From Amoebidium appalachense (taxonomy: Eukaryota; Ichthyosporea), in NCBI GenBank assembly GCA_963693365.1, contig CAVNZM010000005.1:10726001-10790000 (forward strand): 64,000 bases of DNA. The letters run 5' to 3'. A model generated the notes under the pieces. It was given only the letters and a program-made list of their open reading frames with translations. It made no database searches and was not told the DNA's origin. The number at the start of each line of letters is the position of its first letter. Position 1 is the stretch's first letter. Below, piece by piece: positions 54,666-64,000 of the stretch. The translations under genes and the position numbers were made by a program.

Positions 54666-55984
54666 ATGGTGGCCAGAGACAAGGGCATTGAGCAGGTGAT
54701 TGAGGAGACCTACGCCACCTTCAAGCTCCCCCCACCGTGCAGGCACTGTGGCGGCGTGCAAAAGCAAAAGACAAGAGGGTAGGGCAACCGGCCGTGCGTG
54801 CCTACCTGTCCAGAAGAAACACCGGGCAGCAGGAATCCCTCAAGGAGGTGCTCGCCCCCCATCGTATCGAGAGGAAGGACTACCTCCCCACCACAGCACG
54901 GCCGAACAGCGTGGCGGCGGATCTGTTTTTCATGCCACGTTACTCAAAGGCAAACAGGGGGTACAAGGGGGGATTGAGCATGATTGACATGAACACGAGG
55001 CAGGCAACGGTCGTGCCCATAAAGACAAAGAGCTCAGGGAGCGGGAAGAACGAGCACCTCACCATCAGCAACGGGCCGGAGATGCAGAGGGCTGTGCACA
55101 AAGCCTTAAAGACCATCAGGGAGATGAAGGACGAAAGCAACAAAGGGGAGGAAAACCTACAACCTACAGAGGTCAAGCAGATCTTTACGGACAAGGGCAC
55201 GGAGTTCCTCAGCAATACAATGAAAAAGTACTACGATCAACACGACATCACCATCCTTCCTCAAAAGCCAGGCCGAAAACCACGCAACGTGGCCATGGTA
55301 GAACGGTTCCATCGCACCCTAAAGCAAGGATTGAGCAAGTACATGGAGGCCAACGACACGGGCAAGTGGACGGGGGAGGGGTTGGAAAACGTGTTGGAGG
55401 ATTACAACGACACGTACCATGGTTCGATCGGTAGAGAGCCCAACAAGATGACCCAGAGGGCCGAACGGTGGAACAGCATCAACACGTGGCTGGAGAACAG
55501 GAAGCAAAAAGGTAAGCTACGTGCCAAGATGGGGCACACGGAGGGCGTGCACGTGCGTGCACTCAAAAAGCCAAAGGGACCGTTTGAAAAGGAGGGAAGA
55601 AACTGGTCCAAGGACGTCTACACGCTCGCCTACAAGGATGCAAGTGGGTGGGCGCTACGCAACGCGGCTACAGGGGAGATGAGGAAACACACGCCAGGCC
55701 TACGCTACGCTTGGCCAGACACCATGCTAAAGAAGGTACCACCTACCAGCGTGTCTGTACCGCCCAGCAGCGGGATGCGTGCAGCTCGCAAGGAGACAGC
55801 CAAGGAGAGGGCTCGCGAGGAGCTGGCGTTTGAAGGGCGCGAGCTGGTGCGCCAGAAGGGCACGCGTGCACAAGCCCAAAAGGAAAAGGAAAAACGAAAG
55901 GCACAGGAACTGAGAAAACTGGAGTTTGCCCACCAACAGGAGCAAACGGGTCTGCGTCGCAGTGAAAGGCGTGCACGCCGCTAG
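54666..55984 (+). CDS. RVE-type (retroviral-like) integrase; one frame break near the start
   Basis: Catalyses insertion of the element. The DDE core is visible: D in VAADLFF (about 54921), D in IFTDKGTEFLS (about 55187) and E in NVAMVERFHRTLK (about 55297), with 36 residues between the second D and the E. An N-terminal segment with ALWRRAKAKDKRVGQPAVR resembles the helical pre-core region of Polinton integrases. After the core, NWSKDVYTLAYKDASGWALR resembles the C-terminal SH3-like domain, followed by a highly charged coiled-coil tail ending RRSERRARR. The first 22 or so codons (from ATG 54666, MVARDKGIEQVIEE) are in a different frame from the rest; the change is at a 6-C run near 54730. This may be a sequencing error or a mutation disabling the gene. 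No chromodomain seen. Confidence 0.88.
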
Positions 55985-56342
55985 GTGTGACCTGCCCATT
56001 CTGGAAAAACCATCCGTCTTGAAAAAAAACAGAGACGCCCCACCAACCAGCCACCGCGAAAACTGGCCATTTTGGGATGATTGCGCAAACAGGGGACGCC
56101 CCACCAACCAGCGACCGCCAAAACTAGCCCAATTTGGTCGCCTTCCAAATCAGGCTAATCCTCCATGTGCGGACCCCAGGCCCAGGTCCGGATCAGGCCC
56201 GTGCGGGTCGGTTCGGGCCGGCCTGGTCAGATTTGGGTCGCGTCGACCCGTTAACGACCCGGCCCGACCCGACCCGGGCTAATCTGGACCGGCCCGTGGC
56301 CCGCGAAATTTTCACAGCACACAGGTGCGGGACTGTGTGATC
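55985..56342. other. Noncoding GC-rich region with short direct repeats
   Basis: Contains a ~60-bp direct repeat (ACGCCCCACCAACCAGC at about 56034 and 56096, each followed by ACCGC..AAAACT.GCC). It then has a dense series of GGCCCG/GACCCG motifs at 56175-56300 with dyad symmetry. No coding frame; possible promoter, replication origin or small inserted repeat. Confidence 0.5.
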
Positions 56343-56888
56343 ATGGGGCTGGGCAGCTGCTGCGGGGTGTACAAGGTCACGCAGGACAAGAGGAAGGCCG
56401 GAGTGGACACTGACAAGGTGCAGACACCAGCATGGGTGCTGGATGCACTCGAAAAGGAGTTTGGCGCACTCAATGACCCCTGCCCCATCACCTGGCGGGA
56501 GGGGGAGGACCCTTGCGCACTCACAGACGACGACGTGTGGTCCACCGAGAAAATAAACTATGTCAACCCTCCCTTCTCTGAGATTCCCCCATTTTTACGC
56601 ATGGCCATACGAATGTACATATCCAAGGGTAGAAAGAGCGTGCTGCTCGTGCCTGCACGCACGGAGGCACGCTGGTTCCATGACCTGGCCTTCAGGTACG
56701 CCGCAGAGATACGCATCCTGAGGGGTAGGATCAAGTTTGAGGGGTTCAAGAGGCCATCGCCAGAGGGCGTGTGCCTGCTTTTGTTCACAGAGCCTCAGCC
56801 TGTCGGTGGCCCGCGTGTAGTGTCGTGGATGCCTGAGGCATACCCGCGCAGCTCAAAGGCAGGGGCCGTGTTGGGGCTGGATTTCTAG
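56343..56888 (+). CDS. Dam-type DNA N6-adenine methyltransferase
   Basis: Predicted to methylate adenine in DNA, like the phage Dam family (PF05869-type). From ATG 56343 (MGLGSCCGVYK) the frame gives 181 residues, close to the ~170-residue norm. The N-terminal part has TPAWVLDALEKEFG, the 'substrate-entry' segment of the family. The catalytic motif is NPPF in YVNPPFSEIPPFL, followed by KSVLLVPARTEARWFHD and then IRILRGRIKFEG and GVCLLLF, which match motifs beyond the NPPF. The frame is intact. Role unknown: protection from host nucleases, marking of viral DNA or regulation are all possible. It lies in the rightward block after the integrase. Confidence 0.8.
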   Translation: MGLGSCCGVYKVTQDKRKAGVDTDKVQTPAWVLDALEKEFGALNDPCPITWREGEDPCALTDDDVWSTEKINYVNPPFSEIPPFLRMAIRMYISKGRKSVLLVPARTEARWFHDLAFRYAAEIRILRGRIKFEGFKRPSPEGVCLLLFTEPQPVGGPRVVSWMPEAYPRSSKAGAVLGLDF

Positions 56889-56969
56889 CTTAATGACTAA
56901 GATCTACTAGACTAAGTAGGGTCTAGATCATAAAAATGTGTGTTAGAGTGTATGTAGTGCGTGCACACC

Positions 56970-57233
56970 ATGGCCAACACCTACCAAATCGTGCTGAACG
57001 ACCAGTTTCAGCCCCTCACTGCGCGTACGTCAAACGCCACGCACACAGACTTTAGCTACTATGGCCAGCAGGCGATGGCACAGGCCGTTGCGGACAAGAT
57101 ATGCCCGCACGGTACCCGCCACCCCTTCTTCCTCAAACCAAGCACCATGGCAGGGTCTGCAGCAGGCCGATTTGCTCGCCCCAGACCCACCTTTGCGGCA
57201 CTCAGGCGTGCACATGGCAGGCCCATGCACTGA
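56970..57233 (+). CDS. Small protein of unknown function (87 residues)
   Basis: ATG at 56970 in a strong context (ACCATGG). It contains MANTYQIVLNDQFQPL, an Ala/Gln helix (YYGQQAMAQAVADKI) and an Arg/Ala/Pro-rich C-terminus (GRFARPRPTFAALRRAHGRP). It is 81 bp after the methylase and 97 bp before the next gene, same strand. No family recognised. Confidence 0.45.
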   Translation: MANTYQIVLNDQFQPLTARTSNATHTDFSYYGQQAMAQAVADKICPHGTRHPFFLKPSTMAGSAAGRFARPRPTFAALRRAHGRPMH

Positions 57234-57330
57234 CCGTTAGTGTACGTAGTAGGCCATGGCCAAGCGGGCAATTGGCAACCAAAAATAAAAATAATGTGCA
57301 TGCATAAGTAAACGTGCAAGTCACGTCACC

Positions 57331-57912
57331 ATGGGGGTGTCATCGCAAGGCAGGAGCGGCAACACGCGTGTCATCTACGTGCAGAACCGGCCAAACAAGG
57401 CCTCAGAGGTAGCCAAGTGGGTGGGGGCCCTGGCGGGCGGTGCTGCCTTGGGGGCAGGGGGGTACTATGCATGGAAGCACAAGGGGGACATTGCGAGGGG
57501 GGTGGGCAACTACATGTACAACAAGGCTGCGGATGCTGCCACCTACACTGCAGGGAAGGCGGGGGAGGCGGGGGGGACGGTGTTCAAGGGCCTCAAGGGG
57601 GTAGCGCGTGCCACAGGCGATGCTGCCATGCAGGGCACGCAGCGTGCAGGGCAGGGCGCGCAGAATGGTGCATTCAGTGCGTGGAAGACCCTGAGGAATG
57701 GCACGAGGGATGCGGGCAACTACCTGCTGCACAACACCCAGGATGCGTTGGGATATGGTCCTTATAACTTGAATGCTGCAGGCACACGCACGGGAAACAG
57801 CTACGAGTGGAGAGGGGGTGGAGGGGGCGGTGCGCAGGTGCTTGTCGGCGGTAAGCCCTACGTCTGGCCGCCAGCCAGGTCGCCAAACGTATCGGGACGC
57901 GGCATCCTCTAA
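57331..57912 (+). CDS. Gly/Ala-rich protein with one membrane segment (193 residues)
   Basis: ATG at 57331 (ACCATGGG). Residues ~29-48 (KWVGALAGGAALGAGGYYAW) form a small-residue transmembrane or amphipathic segment. The middle part is a series of Ala/Gly-rich, Lys-spaced helices (AADAATYTAGKAGEAGGTVF), like membrane-active minor virion proteins. The C-terminus is Gly-rich then Pro/aromatic. It could be a membrane-lytic or internal capsid protein; this is inference from composition. Confidence 0.55.
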   Translation: MGVSSQGRSGNTRVIYVQNRPNKASEVAKWVGALAGGAALGAGGYYAWKHKGDIARGVGNYMYNKAADAATYTAGKAGEAGGTVFKGLKGVARATGDAAMQGTQRAGQGAQNGAFSAWKTLRNGTRDAGNYLLHNTQDALGYGPYNLNAAGTRTGNSYEWRGGGGGGAQVLVGGKPYVWPPARSPNVSGRGIL

Positions 57913-57970
57913 TGGAACCTTCCGTTCATGGTAAGTGTGCAGGGAAAAACCGTTGGCGGGCGGTGCGAGC

Positions 57971-58042
57971 GGCCAATCAAATTTTGTAGAATTTGTTGAC
58001 TTGCATTCCATTGGCGCCTCCCCTGCGCTCCTATTGGACGCC
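57971..58042. promoter_or_regulatory. CCAAT-type boxes upstream of the 58198 gene
   Basis: Contains GGCCAAT at 57971-57977, ATTGGCGCC at 58010-58018 and ATTGGACGCC at 58033-58042, the same motif as the clusters at both ends of the element. The ATG lies about 155 bp downstream, so these may be promoter elements. Confidence 0.45.
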
Positions 58043-58197
58043 TAGGGCAACAGGAGTCACCGAATTTTGGAGCACGGTAGCGTGTGTGCACCGGAGGGCA
58101 CAAAAGCCACCTGCAAACGTTCCTTCTTCAAACACTTTTTCTTATATTCTAAGCCACTCTAGCCTGGTCTTTTTGCAAGCAGCGAACTTTGGAAACC

Positions 58198-59343
58198 ATG
58201 GCAGACCTCTCCTTCCTGCCCCCTCTAGATCTAGACGATGCTGATGTTCTTGCTGCCGCCGCAGCAGCCATTTCTGTGCCAGCCCGCAGGCCTCCTCCTG
58301 GCCGCACCTTCTCCTGGCATCTCAAAGATTTGGATCTTGACACTGTTCTGCTTCAACCCTTCTACGCATCCTACCGCACGCTTGCTGAGGGGTATGCAGC
58401 ACAGCCCAGTGTTTCCGCCAACGCAGCGTCCTTCCTCCTCTCCGCCAAGAAAGGTGACTTCTTCGCTGGCTATGATGCAGGGGGCGAAGTCTACTTCCAA
58501 AAACGCTTCACGGGTCTAGATGACTTTGATGGGGCATGGCTCCCTGAGATGCTGGTGCGTGGTACCATCTCTGAGCCTGCAGAACTGGCTGAACTGCACG
58601 GCAAGTCGCTTTTGGCAACACTCGCGTGCCGCAACGCCCTCATGCTCAAGGGGGTGGCTGCTGCTGTGGTAGACATCCTCCTACCGCAGTTCACAGAGCA
58701 TGAGAGATCCACTAGGCACAAGGTAGAGACAGACCCTCAGTTGGTTGGCAACTACATGCAGAGGTACCTGGAGGAGATAGAGGCCAACTGGGAGCCCATC
58801 GTCGGGATGTGCAAGGCAGGACTCACTCCCCACAGGGAGAGAGAGGTGGCCCGCCACTTGGCTCGTGTTGTTGCTGGCTTCCTGCAGACCATGGTGGCCA
58901 CTGCAAAGGCAGCCAAGTTGAAGTCCACGCCCCTCTTCAAAGGGGTCGCCATGGATGTCCTCCATGACATGCAGGCATTGCTGCGTGGGGTTGCGAATGA
59001 GCGTATGTATTGTGCAGGTGAGAAGATTGTGTTTGCAGGGCTGATCAAGAAAAACATCCACAAGGAGGCACCATCACGGCGCAAGTCCGGCACGTTCATC
59101 GACATTGCCCCCAAGGAGAAGGAAAACCTTGCCCCCCTCCGCAGCAGCAGCACCAACAGCAACACCCCCTACAACAACAACAACAACATCATGACGGTCG
59201 GTGCCCCCTACTTCTACGGTAGGACCCGGGTGCCTAACTTACTTCGTACCTCAGCGGCACCGCCCCCTCAAGACTGTGAACCAAGGCTACATGGGCTAGT
59301 GCACAGGATAGGGGGGCTGTGCCCTAAACTTTGCCATTTTTAA
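58198..59343 (+). CDS. Helical protein of unknown function (381 residues)
   Basis: ATG at 58198 (ACCATGG). The N-terminal region is Ala/Pro-rich. The core (residues ~45-300) is mainly helical (LAELHGKSLLATLACRNALM, VARHLARVVAGFLQTMVATA). The C-terminal part is Ser/Asn-rich with short Asn runs and ends with several cysteines (CEPRLHG, CPKLCHF). There is no recognisable enzyme motif. It is the last rightward gene, preceded by CCAAT-type boxes. The base composition differs slightly from neighbours (more CT-rich codons), which may hint at separate origin. Function unknown. Confidence 0.6.
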   Translation: MADLSFLPPLDLDDADVLAAAAAAISVPARRPPPGRTFSWHLKDLDLDTVLLQPFYASYRTLAEGYAAQPSVSANAASFLLSAKKGDFFAGYDAGGEVYFQKRFTGLDDFDGAWLPEMLVRGTISEPAELAELHGKSLLATLACRNALMLKGVAAAVVDILLPQFTEHERSTRHKVETDPQLVGNYMQRYLEEIEANWEPIVGMCKAGLTPHREREVARHLARVVAGFLQTMVATAKAAKLKSTPLFKGVAMDVLHDMQALLRGVANERMYCAGEKIVFAGLIKKNIHKEAPSRRKSGTFIDIAPKEKENLAPLRSSSTNSNTPYNNNNNIMTVGAPYFYGRTRVPNLLRTSAAPPPQDCEPRLHGLVHRIGGLCPKLCHF

Positions 59344-60436
<1,093 letters not shown>

Positions 60437-61354
60437 TTACATCCTGAGCATTTTGGCCTTGTCCTCCCCAGGCATGGGCGTGCCAGCACGCTTAGCCTGC
60501 CCCATGTCTACATCACCCCCCTCCCCCTCACTACCCGCACCATCACTGACCAACTCCATCAGACCATCTAACTCAAACACCTGAACCTTGCGGGCAACGA
60601 GCTTGGTGCGCACAGTGTTGTTTTTCTTGTTGTAGATGACGCTGGTGGCGGCAGCAGACACCCATGCAGTAACCTCACGGCACTTGGCACGCTGGGAGTT
60701 CATAAACTCCACAAACTCATCCACAGAGGCCGCGTTGTTGCCCAGCTTGAAGAGGCAGGGGTTGCGGCCAGTGGGGTTGGGCAATTCCACCGTCACGTTG
60801 AAGTAGGTGTCGCCCAGTGCCCCCTCCATGTCCGCCTTGCTGACGGGGTTGGCACCCAGCACCTCGTACAGGTTGGGGCTGTGTCTGGACCACAGGCTGC
60901 TGCTGGTCTTGACGGCAACGGTGTCCAGATCAACATCCTTGAGCATCTCGTGGTCCTTGTGCATCCACAGCACGTCCTTGGCCATGCTGCACACGTAGGG
61001 CCACAGGCCAACGGCGTAGGCCACCTCAAAGGGCTCAGGGTGGCGCTGGGACTTGATCTTGATTGTGGTTTTGTCGTAGGCAGACAGGTGGGTGCCCAGT
61101 TCAATCAACATCTGCCCGTTGATGTTGATGTTGGGCAGGTTGTACAGCTGCACCACCAGCACGTCGTTCATGACCCAGGGTGCACCCATGGTGGCCTTGC
61201 CCACACCGTTGAGGAACACCTCCTTGTACAGCACCATCTTGGCCCCCTCAACGCTGCTGTTGATGTTTTCTTTGCCACTGCTTGCCGCGGCGATGCTGGT
61301 CCTTTTGACGGTGGACAGACCAGTCATTTGACGCAGCTGGGTTGGCTTGACCAT
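60437..61354 (-). CDS. Unknown 305-residue protein, possible ssDNA-binding type
   Basis: ATG at 61354 (MVKPTQLRQMTGLS). The frame is intact, alone in its orientation at the right end. Mixed alpha/beta; segments such as APWVMNDVLVVQLYNLPNIN and DTYFNVTVELPNPTGRNPC look beta-stranded. The C-terminus is acidic (GAGSEGEGGDVDMGQ) with a short basic end (DKAKMLRM). Acidic tails are common in single-stranded-DNA-binding replication proteins, and such a gene is expected in a protein-primed system, but I see no diagnostic motif. An early or replication role also fits its position next to the TIR. Confidence 0.6.
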   Translation of the reverse strand: MVKPTQLRQMTGLSTVKRTSIAAASSGKENINSSVEGAKMVLYKEVFLNGVGKATMGAPWVMNDVLVVQLYNLPNININGQMLIELGTHLSAYDKTTIKIKSQRHPEPFEVAYAVGLWPYVCSMAKDVLWMHKDHEMLKDVDLDTVAVKTSSSLWSRHSPNLYEVLGANPVSKADMEGALGDTYFNVTVELPNPTGRNPCLFKLGNNAASVDEFVEFMNSQRAKCREVTAWVSAAATSVIYNKKNNTVRTKLVARKVQVFELDGLMELVSDGAGSEGEGGDVDMGQAKRAGTPMPGEDKAKMLRM

Positions 61355-61572
61355 TTTGCTGTTGCTTGGGGGGTGTGGTGAACGTTACTGTGGTGTGCAC
61401 CTCGACTGTGACTGTCTGGCTCATGTTTGGTTGGTGAGATGTTGCCTGTGTGCGGCTGTTTATGTACACGGCGGTAGGATGCAGGGTGCGTTTCTGGCCA
61501 ATGAGGACCGTAATCCCTGTTCCCTGTGCCCTCATTGGACACCTAGAACCACATGTGCCTGTCTAGATTCCG
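61355..61572. other. Leader region of the right-end gene
   Basis: 218 bp between the ATG of the 61354 gene and the right TIR. It contains an ATTGGACACC box (61534-61543) and a CCAATGAG at about 61497-61504. No open frame of its own could be supported. Confidence 0.5.
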
Positions 61573-61655
61573 ATTGGACGCCTTGTGCGGCAATTTGCTT
61601 TTTTGAGCCGAATTATCATTGGTCGCCCTGCGCACCCGTAATACCATTGGACGCC
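61534..61655. promoter_or_regulatory. Cluster of ATTGGACGCC boxes (right end)
   Basis: Inverse orientation of the left-end motif: 61534-61543 (ATTGGACACC), 61573-61582, 61618-61627 (ATTGGTCGCC) and 61646-61655. They lie 180-300 bp upstream of the leftward gene starting at 61354, mirroring the arrangement before the polymerase. Confidence 0.55.
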
Positions 61656-62003
61656 TTGCGCAAACCTTCGCATTCCTTTGATCCGCACTTGTGTACATGT
61701 ACGCACCACATGTACGCGTACACGTACGCGTACACGTGACACGCCCTCTCTCTCTCTTTAATTGTTTAATCATTTAATTGATACCACGTGCTCTGCACGT
61801 GTTTTACACACACACAGTGTGTGCACGTGCTCCTGTACATATATCCACCCATATCACATATATGCCATATCGCGATATGTGTACACAGATATCACATATC
61901 TCATATTCACATATCCCATATCCTGAGGGGTGCGGGACCGTGTGGATGTGACGTCATCTTTGATGACGTCACATCCACAGGGTGCCGCGCCCCTCATTGT
62001 AGT
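61573..62003. repeat. Right terminal inverted repeat of the virus-like element
   Basis: 431 bp, the reverse complement of 32801-33271 apart from the ~40-bp extra segment in the left copy and a few substitutions. It ends CTCATTGTAGT at 62003. Confidence 0.93.
61924..61996. repeat. Terminal hairpin with tandem CRE-like sites (right)
   Basis: Mirror of 32808-32880: 73 bp, arms around TTT, with TGACGTCA in each arm. The same mismatches within the hairpin are present at both ends, so the two ends have been kept alike. Confidence 0.85.
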
Positions 62004-62070
62004 GTAAAAAACGGGTCAGCGCCCAAGCGCGCCACGACGACCCTAGTCACAGCGGACTCTACTTCCAACA
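62004..62070. repeat. Remainder of the interrupted outer repeat unit
   Basis: Begins GTAAAAAACGGGTCAGCG and ends ACTTCCAACA, identical to the part of the foldback-type unit missing after 32800. Its end is followed directly by poly-C. Confidence 0.92.
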
Positions 62071-63003
62071 CCCCCCCCCCTCCCCCCCCCCCCCCCCACA
62101 ACCATTGCCCTTAGATCTCCATCTCGCTTGTGCAAACACGCCCGCGTTCAAACACACAGATGACTGTACACACATAAACAAGTGCCATGGGGCGGGGCGG
62201 GGGGGGGGGGGGAGGCTGGGGGGACTGGGGGAGAGGGGGGAGGGGGGATGGAGGAAAGGACCACCAGGGGGGCCCGGCCTTGATGTTTACAGTAACTACT
62301 GCCCCTTCCCTCTCTCTCCTCCCTCCTCCCCCCACCCCTTCTCCCCCTCTAGATCTCCCCAAATTCAGTTGCACTGGTACTCCTCAGCAAGTGAAACACA
62401 TAACTAATTTTCAAATCGCTACCCGCTGCAATGACGTGCACAGCTTGTAACTTAGTCTTTAAAAACCCACATTTGTTACTAGACACTTGTTATTCATGTG
62501 GTTTGAAAGCTCGCAGGTGCACGTGTTCCCAAATTCGAATTATTAATTACGTTAGCTGATCAACATTACCTAACCACTTAGTAACCAAGGTCAAGTTGTG
62601 CCTACATACATGGCACGGGCTGTCGGTCGAGTAGATGTAAAAAAGCCAAATGTGGCCGTGAGCAGTAAATGGTTTCCGAAGATACCTGTAACTTAGCCAT
62701 AGAAACTCAGATCAAATAAAAAACATAGTGGTAATTAGAATACGCATCAGGGTTCTCAATTGACGGAAAAAGAATAGTTCCTATTAGCACTTAGTCGGGA
62801 AATACCAACGCTGTGCAGCAAGGGAAACAAGCTGCCATGCGGGCAACGAATAGGCCCTGCTTTGATATTCAATCAGACAATGTCGGCCCCGGGCCTTTAC
62901 ATAACAATCATGAAAACATGCACCGGCTCGTTCAAACTTCCACGCAGCTCTTCTTCCAGTCACACTTGCTGAGTCTGCGTGTAAATTTCTTGAACATAGT
63001 TTG
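62071..63003. other. Host flank, low-complexity then mixed, no gene recognised
   Basis: Poly-C at 62071-62097, G-rich at 62190-62250, then a mixed to AT-rich stretch. Open frames here are short and of biased composition. It may carry the 3' end of the minus-strand membrane protein gene. Confidence 0.5.
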
Positions 63004-63480
63004 TTAGGCACGGCTGACCTTGACCACGCTAGAGTTTGAGCCAGGCTCGACGCGCTCGGTGTAGGCGGGGAGCATTGTGTACGGTAACCCAACTCCCGGC
63101 TGTGCATGATTCATGCGTTGCGCTCTTGGCAAACCCACTGCCGTTCCCTTCGAACTCGGCTTAAAAGCATGTCTGCACAAGTAACAGCAGCAACAGCAGC
63201 AAGAGCCTACTGCGAAGACGAGCCCGGTCATCATTACGATCACGAACTTTTTCGAAGTGCTTATTTTTTCTGCACCCATGTTGTAGCATTCTCGGCTCTC
63301 CCCGTCAAACAACCCACATTTGGACAAGTAATCACTGGAACAGGCGGATCCGACTATTGCAAGGACGAGGGCAGTCAAAATGAAAAACAGAATTATGTAT
63401 GGCCCACAGTGACGTTTGGGCTTCTCCTTCCGCCCGTCGACGTCGGCCATTTCCGGATCCATGCTTGCCCTGGCTACCAT
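63004..63480 (-). CDS. Small host membrane protein with two transmembrane helices
   Basis: ATG at 63480 (MVARASMDPEMADVDG) in a good context; an in-frame ATG at 63549 would add 23 residues. The protein is about 158 residues. A basic cytosolic N-terminus (GRKEKPKRHCG) precedes TM1 (YIILFFILTALVLAIVGSAC). A ~30-residue loop with three cysteines follows (SSDYLSKCGLF, ESRECYNM), then TM2 (FVIVMMTGLVFAVGS) running into a Cys-rich juxtamembrane run (CCCCCCYLCRH), a likely palmitoylation site. The tail is Pro/Ser-rich. It looks like a small four-Cys-loop or tetraspanin-like fragment, but no family is certain. Further exons outside the open frame are possible. Confidence 0.55.
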   Translation of the reverse strand: MVARASMDPEMADVDGRKEKPKRHCGPYIILFFILTALVLAIVGSACSSDYLSKCGLFDGESRECYNMGAEKISTSKKFVIVMMTGLVFAVGSCCCCCCYLCRHAFKPSSKGTAVGLPRAQRMNHAQPGVGLPYTMLPAYTERVEPGSNSSVVKVSRA

Positions 63481-63705
63481 GTTTTCGTTTGTTTTTTTGT
63501 TCTTTAGCGACCTCTGGATTTTTGTTACTGTATTGTCGTTTGGTGTCATGCTGTATTGTATTGTCGTTTGGCTGCGGCATACACTGGTTTTTTACATACG
63601 CCTTCCAAACAGAATCCCAAACACTGAGCCCCGCGCACACAAGTTCCGGCGCCCACCAGTGCACGTGGCGCTCCGCACCACCCGCAGGCGCACTGTGTAC
63701 ACATC

Positions 63706-63741
63706 AAGGCCTCCTAAATGGTGTGCTATTTAGGAGGCCTT
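63706..63741. repeat. Perfect 14-bp inverted repeat (hairpin)
   Basis: Arms AAGGCCTCCTAAAT and ATTTAGGAGGCCTT around an 8-base loop. Flanking GTGTAC/GGTACAC extend partial pairing. It is outside any called gene and could be a MITE end, a regulatory palindrome or a small structured RNA. Confidence 0.6.
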
Positions 63742-64000
63742 GGTACACATGTCTGCCCGGCCCCGGGCGGCGGCACGCGGGGCAGAGCTATCATTGGCCG
63801 CTGCAGCACCCTTAGATTATTGGATACGGATGGCCGTGATATTATACCAATCATAATTTACTTCTCAACAAACTCTCCGCATTTGTCAACATCACTGATA
63901 ATGCTGACTGTACAGTATGGCTACAGCCATATTATTACCCAGTTCTAGTTAAAAACAAAAGTTGGTAATAATATTGATAAGCCTCTCTGCCCTTATACGT

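Overview
The window is eukaryotic nuclear DNA. Host genes are split by GT-AG introns and lie in sequence full of poly-C/poly-G and (CA)n tracts. The organism cannot be named from the sequence. A furin-type proprotein convertase with a transmembrane tail and a Cys-rich type I membrane protein would fit a unicellular or simple marine eukaryote, possibly a holozoan, but that is inference.

Host left flank (1-29.8 kb): the 3' end of an unknown gene (1-822, +); a five-exon Cys-rich, GLG1-like membrane protein (6422 down to about 2970, -); a 17-exon furin/kexin-like convertase (7788-20470, +) with recognisable prodomain, catalytic triad, P domain, membrane anchor and acidic cytosolic tail; and a two-exon DnaJ/HSP40 co-chaperone (25458 down to 22828, -). 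Two TTAA-flanked MITE-like elements sit in introns of the convertase and the DnaJ gene.

Nested repeats (29.8-62.07 kb): an array of an approximately 838-bp unit, two copies forward and three inverted, each holding a 13-bp minisatellite, forms a foldback-like block. Its last unit is interrupted by a 29.2-kb virus-like element (32801-62003). The broken unit resumes at 62004 and ends at 62070, and a GTAAA target duplication flanks the insertion.

The element has the hallmarks of a Polinton/Polinton-like virus: terminal inverted repeats of about 430-470 bp with hairpins at the tips, a protein-primed-type family B DNA polymerase, an RVE (retroviral-type) integrase, a double-jelly-roll major capsid protein, a penton-like minor capsid protein and an FtsK/HerA-type packaging ATPase. 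It also carries a VLTF3-like late transcription factor (a giant-virus/poxvirus family), a Dam-type adenine methyltransferase, two large fibre-like proteins and a small third protein sharing an N-terminal module, a seven-helix membrane protein and about ten small unknown proteins. Replication and late-transcription genes lie at the left, a leftward morphogenesis block (capsid, ATPase) in the middle, fibre genes next, then the integrase/methylase block at the right. No adenovirus-type maturation protease was recognised.

The polymerase, integrase and a proline-rich protein each need frame changes to read through. Similar one-base breaks occur in host exons, several of them in C runs, so sequencing or assembly error is a serious alternative to decay. 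Right host flank (62.07-64 kb): low-complexity DNA and a small two-helix membrane protein gene (63480 down to 63004, -).
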